The notes under the pieces: model-generated
Seen by the model: only the letters and a program-made list of their open reading frames with translations
Databases searched by the model: none
What the model was told of the DNA's origin: nothing
In this document: piece by piece, positions 61,637 through 64,000 of the stretch
Numbering within the stretch: position 1 is the first letter of the stretch
Layout: each line of letters opens with the position of its first letter
Assembly: GCF_021602155.1 (NCBI RefSeq)
Contig: NZ_BQHY01000003.1
Span: 1-64,000 of the forward strand
DNA: 64,000 bases
Direction: 5' to 3'
Origin: Pseudomonas parakoreensis
GTDB taxonomy: Bacteria > Pseudomonadota > Gammaproteobacteria > Pseudomonadales > Pseudomonadaceae
Translations under genes and position numbers: made by a program

Positions 61637-63613
61637 TTACTCATCAACCCGTACTTCACGGAACATGCCCATTTCCATATGGAAAAGCAGGTGGCAGTGA
61701 TAGGCCCAGCGACCTAAAGCATCGGCGGTTACTCGATAGCTGCGCTTGGTACCCGGTGGCATGTCGATTGTGTGCTTACGTACCATGAACTTGCCGTTTT
61801 CATCTTCAAGGTCGCTCCACATTCCATGAAGGTGGATGGGGTGCGTCATCATGGTGTCGTTTACCAAGGTGATGCGAAGACGCTCCCCGTACTTGAGACG
61901 AAGGGGCTCAGCATCAGAAAATTTGATGCCGTTGAAGGACCAGGAAAACTTTTCCATGTGACCGGTCAGATGCAGCTCAATGGTGCGATTGGGCTCTCGG
62001 CCATCAGGGTCCTGGAAAGTGCTCTTCAGATCTGAGTAAGTGAGCACCCGTCGACCGTTGTTCCGCAAACCGATACCTGGATCGTTCAGTTTTGGCGTTG
62101 GGTTCATGGCCTGCATGTCAACCAACGGGTTGTTGGTTTCGGACGCTGGGTGAGATTGCATCTCGCCTCCCATACCGCCCATCCCTGCCATCTGGCTGTG
62201 GTCCATGCCGGCCATGTCGGACATGTCGCCTTTGTCCATCCCCGCCATCTTGCTGTGGTCCATGCCGGCCATGTTGGACATGTCACCTTTGTCCATACCT
62301 GCCATCTTGCTATGGTCCATGCCGGCCATGTTGGTCATGTCACCACTGCCCATGCCGGTCATCCCGGTCATGTCACCTTGGTCCATTCCCTGCATCTTGC
62401 TGTGATCCATGCCAGCCATACCTGACATGTCACCCTGTTTCATATCGCCGCCGCCCATGCCAGCCATGCTGCCATGGTCCATGCCAGCCATACCGCCCAT
62501 GCCCATGTCATCCATGGTCAACAGCGGACGCGGATCGATCGCCGGTACCGGTGCTTTCAGTCCTTCACGAACTGCCAAGGTCCCCCGCGCATAGCCGGTT
62601 CTATCCATGGACTGGGCAAAGATTGTGTAAGCCTCCTCGGTGGCAGGCTCAACAATCACATCATAGGTTTCTGCCACGGCGATTCGGAATTCATCGACAC
62701 TGACTGGTTGGACATATTGGCCGTCGGCCGCCACCACGGTCATTTTCAAACCAGGAATGCGAACATCGAAATAGCTCATCGCTGAGCCATTGATAAAGCG
62801 CAGGCGTAGCTTCTCGCCAGGCTTAAAAATACCGGTCCAGTTGCCGTTCGGCGCTTGGCCATTCATGAGGTAGGTGTAAGTATCCCCGCTGACGTCTGCC
62901 AGATCAGTTGGGTTCATTTTCATTTCGGCCCACATTTTCCGGTCGGCGACGGCAGCAGACCAACCTTGCTTGCTGACGTCGTCGATGAAGTCGCCCACGG
63001 TACGTTTGTGGTGGTTGTAGTAGTCCGATTGTTTCTTGAGTTTGGCCATGACGCGCCCAGGATCCTCATCGGTCCAGTCAGTCAGCATCACCACATAGTC
63101 GCGATTGTATTGAAACGGCTCAGGCTCTTTCGAATCGATGACTATTGGCCCGTAAACACCTGCCTGCTCTTGCAACCCAGAATGGCTGTGGTACCAGTAC
63201 GTGCCGTTTTGATGCACCTTGAACTTGTATTCGTACATGCCGTCGGGCGCGATGCCGTGGAAGCTCAAACCCGGTACGCCATCCATGTTGGCAGGCAAAA
63301 TAATGCCGTGCCAGTGGATGGAGGTGTCTTGATCCAGACGGTTCTTCACGCGCAGAGTGACCGTCTCCCCTTCGCGCCAACGCAGCAAAGGCCCCGGCAA
63401 CGAGCCATTGATGGTCATGGCTGTGCGCGGCGAGCCAGTGATGTTTACCGGCGTTTCACCAATAAACAGATCAAATTCGTTGCCGGTGAGGACGCTCGGC
63501 AGGCCGGGACTGGTCACTGCCCATACAGGAGTGCGCCACAGACCAAGGCCACCAAGGATGCCGCCGGCGGCCAGGCCTTTAACGAATGTCCGTCTAGAGG
63601 TTTTGGAATGCAT
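61637..63613 (-). CDS. copA: Multicopper oxidase CopA
   Basis: CopA is a periplasmic laccase-like oxidase that sequesters and oxidises Cu(I). A Tat signal (SRRTFVKGLAAGG, residues 6-18) directs folded export. Copper ligands are His100-Trp-His102, His142-Ser-His144, His591/594/596 (HPIHLHG) and His639-Cys640-His641 to Met650. Residues 369-485 form a Met-rich repeat region (MDHSKMAGMDKGDMS units). The ATG at 63613 gives 658 residues; a TTG five codons earlier was rejected. It is the main gene of the copper operon behind a CopR box. Confidence 0.95.
   Translation of the reverse strand: MHSKTSRRTFVKGLAAGGILGGLGLWRTPVWAVTSPGLPSVLTGNEFDLFIGETPVNITGSPRTAMTINGSLPGPLLRWREGETVTLRVKNRLDQDTSIHWHGIILPANMDGVPGLSFHGIAPDGMYEYKFKVHQNGTYWYHSHSGLQEQAGVYGPIVIDSKEPEPFQYNRDYVVMLTDWTDEDPGRVMAKLKKQSDYYNHHKRTVGDFIDDVSKQGWSAAVADRKMWAEMKMNPTDLADVSGDTYTYLMNGQAPNGNWTGIFKPGEKLRLRFINGSAMSYFDVRIPGLKMTVVAADGQYVQPVSVDEFRIAVAETYDVIVEPATEEAYTIFAQSMDRTGYARGTLAVREGLKAPVPAIDPRPLLTMDDMGMGGMAGMDHGSMAGMGGGDMKQGDMSGMAGMDHSKMQGMDQGDMTGMTGMGSGDMTNMAGMDHSKMAGMDKGDMSNMAGMDHSKMAGMDKGDMSDMAGMDHSQMAGMGGMGGEMQSHPASETNNPLVDMQAMNPTPKLNDPGIGLRNNGRRVLTYSDLKSTFQDPDGREPNRTIELHLTGHMEKFSWSFNGIKFSDAEPLRLKYGERLRITLVNDTMMTHPIHLHGMWSDLEDENGKFMVRKHTIDMPPGTKRSYRVTADALGRWAYHCHLLFHMEMGMFREVRVDE
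62159..62509 (-). repeat. Met-rich tandem repeats within copA
   Basis: At least four tandem copies of a 54-60 bp unit encode MAGMDHSKMAGMDKGDMS-like segments. Near-identical DNA copies make copy-number changes by slippage likely. Methionine-rich repeats are a known Cu(I)-binding feature of CopA proteins. Confidence 0.85.
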
Positions 63614-63753
63614 GCCGTTTATTTCCAATCAGTCAAAAGGGAGCCGTTCAAATCAACCCGTGAGTTGGCAAGATGAGCTTCGCGTACCGAAAAAAAGACG
63701 AATTTTTCATTGCAAGCGAGCTCAGAAATTGCCACATCTAAACCACCTTCGTG

Positions 63754-63769
63754 ATTACATTTCTGTCAG
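63754..63769 (-). promoter_or_regulatory. CopR box upstream of copA
   Basis: On the minus strand CTGACAGAAATGTAAT fits CTGACA-N5-GTAAT exactly. It lies about 140 bp before the copA start and after the PtrA-like gene, so it should drive the copABC-type operon. Confidence 0.75.
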
Positions 63770-63790
63770 CTTGGCCGCGTGCCTGATCGT

Positions 63791-63997
63791 TCAGCAGTTT
63801 TTATGGTCCATCGCTTTGGCTTTGCTTTCAGCGACAGGCGGTTGAGCGCTCTGCGTTTGAGCTACCTGGTACGATTCCATCGAATTCGTCCTGGCCACTT
63901 CCATACGTGCGAAAGTCCGGTCACCACCGCCTTCAGCCATGGCCAGAGTGGAAACAGTCAGCGCTGCGACGACGAACAAGGTTTTGATGGTGTTCAT
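63791..63997 (-). CDS. PtrA-like small secreted protein
   Basis: The 68-residue protein has a signal peptide (TLFVVAALTVSTLAMA) and the mature start EGGGDRTFARMEVAR characteristic of the PtrA N-terminal domain. It is followed by a polar tail ending MDHKNC. PtrA of P. aeruginosa is copper-induced through CopRS and periplasmic; the same is inferred here from the neighbouring cop genes. The ribosome site lies beyond the window, so the ATG at 63997 is assigned by the family start. Confidence 0.8.
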   Translation of the reverse strand: MNTIKTLFVVAALTVSTLAMAEGGGDRTFARMEVARTNSMESYQVAQTQSAQPPVAESKAKAMDHKNC

Positions 63998-64000
63998 ATG

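Larger units (their letters stand above)
49906..64000. mobile_element. Tn7-like transposon at attTn7 (right island), outer end outside window
   Basis: An intact set tnsA-tnsB-tnsC-tnsD reads away from glmS behind a recognisable right end. A second TnsD/TniQ gene follows, then copper-resistance cargo. The protein lengths (284, 722, 486, 555) and catalytic residues resemble true Tn7 much more than the left island set does. The left end is beyond 64 kb. No tnsE-like gene is seen between tnsD and the cargo; the second TniQ protein occupies that place. Confidence 0.9.

Noticed and set aside
62159-62509. Repeat block first considered as a CRISPR or satellite array
   Set aside because: The units are in frame inside copA and encode a Met-rich copper-binding region.

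Overview
The window looks like the replication-origin region of a Pseudomonas chromosome of the fluorescens lineage. The gene order gyrB-recF-dnaN-dnaA | rpmH-rnpA-yidD-yidC-mnmE-mnmG-rsmG-parA-parB-atpIBEFHAGDC-glmU-glmR-glmS is the classical pseudomonad origin block, the protein sequences are pseudomonad in character, and a perfect parS site (TGTTCCACGTGGAACA) lies in recF. This core runs from about 22.6 to 49.9 kb and is intact.

Both flanks are accessory DNA with the hallmarks of Tn7-family transposons. On the left (1 to about 22.6 kb), tnsA-tnsB-tnsC-tniQ genes (22.0 down to 16.5 kb, minus strand) point away from gyrB, so the tnsA-proximal end lies downstream of gyrB. The cargo, read away from the transposition genes, is an MvaT/H-NS-like silencer gene, a translationally coupled three-gene operon of unknown function (TIGR04255-type protein, HTH protein, unknown protein), another orphan protein, a 64-bp palindrome, two tandem small paralogues, an EptA/MCR-type phosphoethanolamine transferase, a CDF metal exporter with a His-rich zinc-ribbon partner, a heavy-metal two-component system (CopR/CopS type), small secreted PtrA-like and DUF2790 proteins, and an ArnT-like glycosyltransferase behind a truncated family-2 glycosyltransferase. 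Together this looks like a metal-sensing, envelope-remodelling island.

On the right (49.9 kb to the window end), a second and unrelated Tn7-like element sits at the canonical attTn7 site. Its right end begins about 24 bp after the glmS stop codon and carries three TnsB-site-like repeats that closely resemble those of Tn7. It encodes TnsA, TnsB, TnsC, a TnsD and a second TnsD/TniQ protein. The cargo seen here is a minus-strand copper-resistance cluster (PtrA-like protein, CopA oxidase, small Met/His protein, CopB, a cytochrome c broken by an in-frame stop, DUF411 protein) plus a PtrA/DUF2790 fusion protein.

The two islands share themes: PtrA/DUF2790 small secreted proteins, candidate CopR-type boxes, and a pair of similar terminator-ended hairpin modules that may be small RNAs. 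No copRS pair is seen in the part of the right island that is visible, so the CopRS-like pair of the left island could regulate both. The outer ends of both islands lie outside the window. All coordinates and domain calls come from reading the sequence by eye; no database search was possible.
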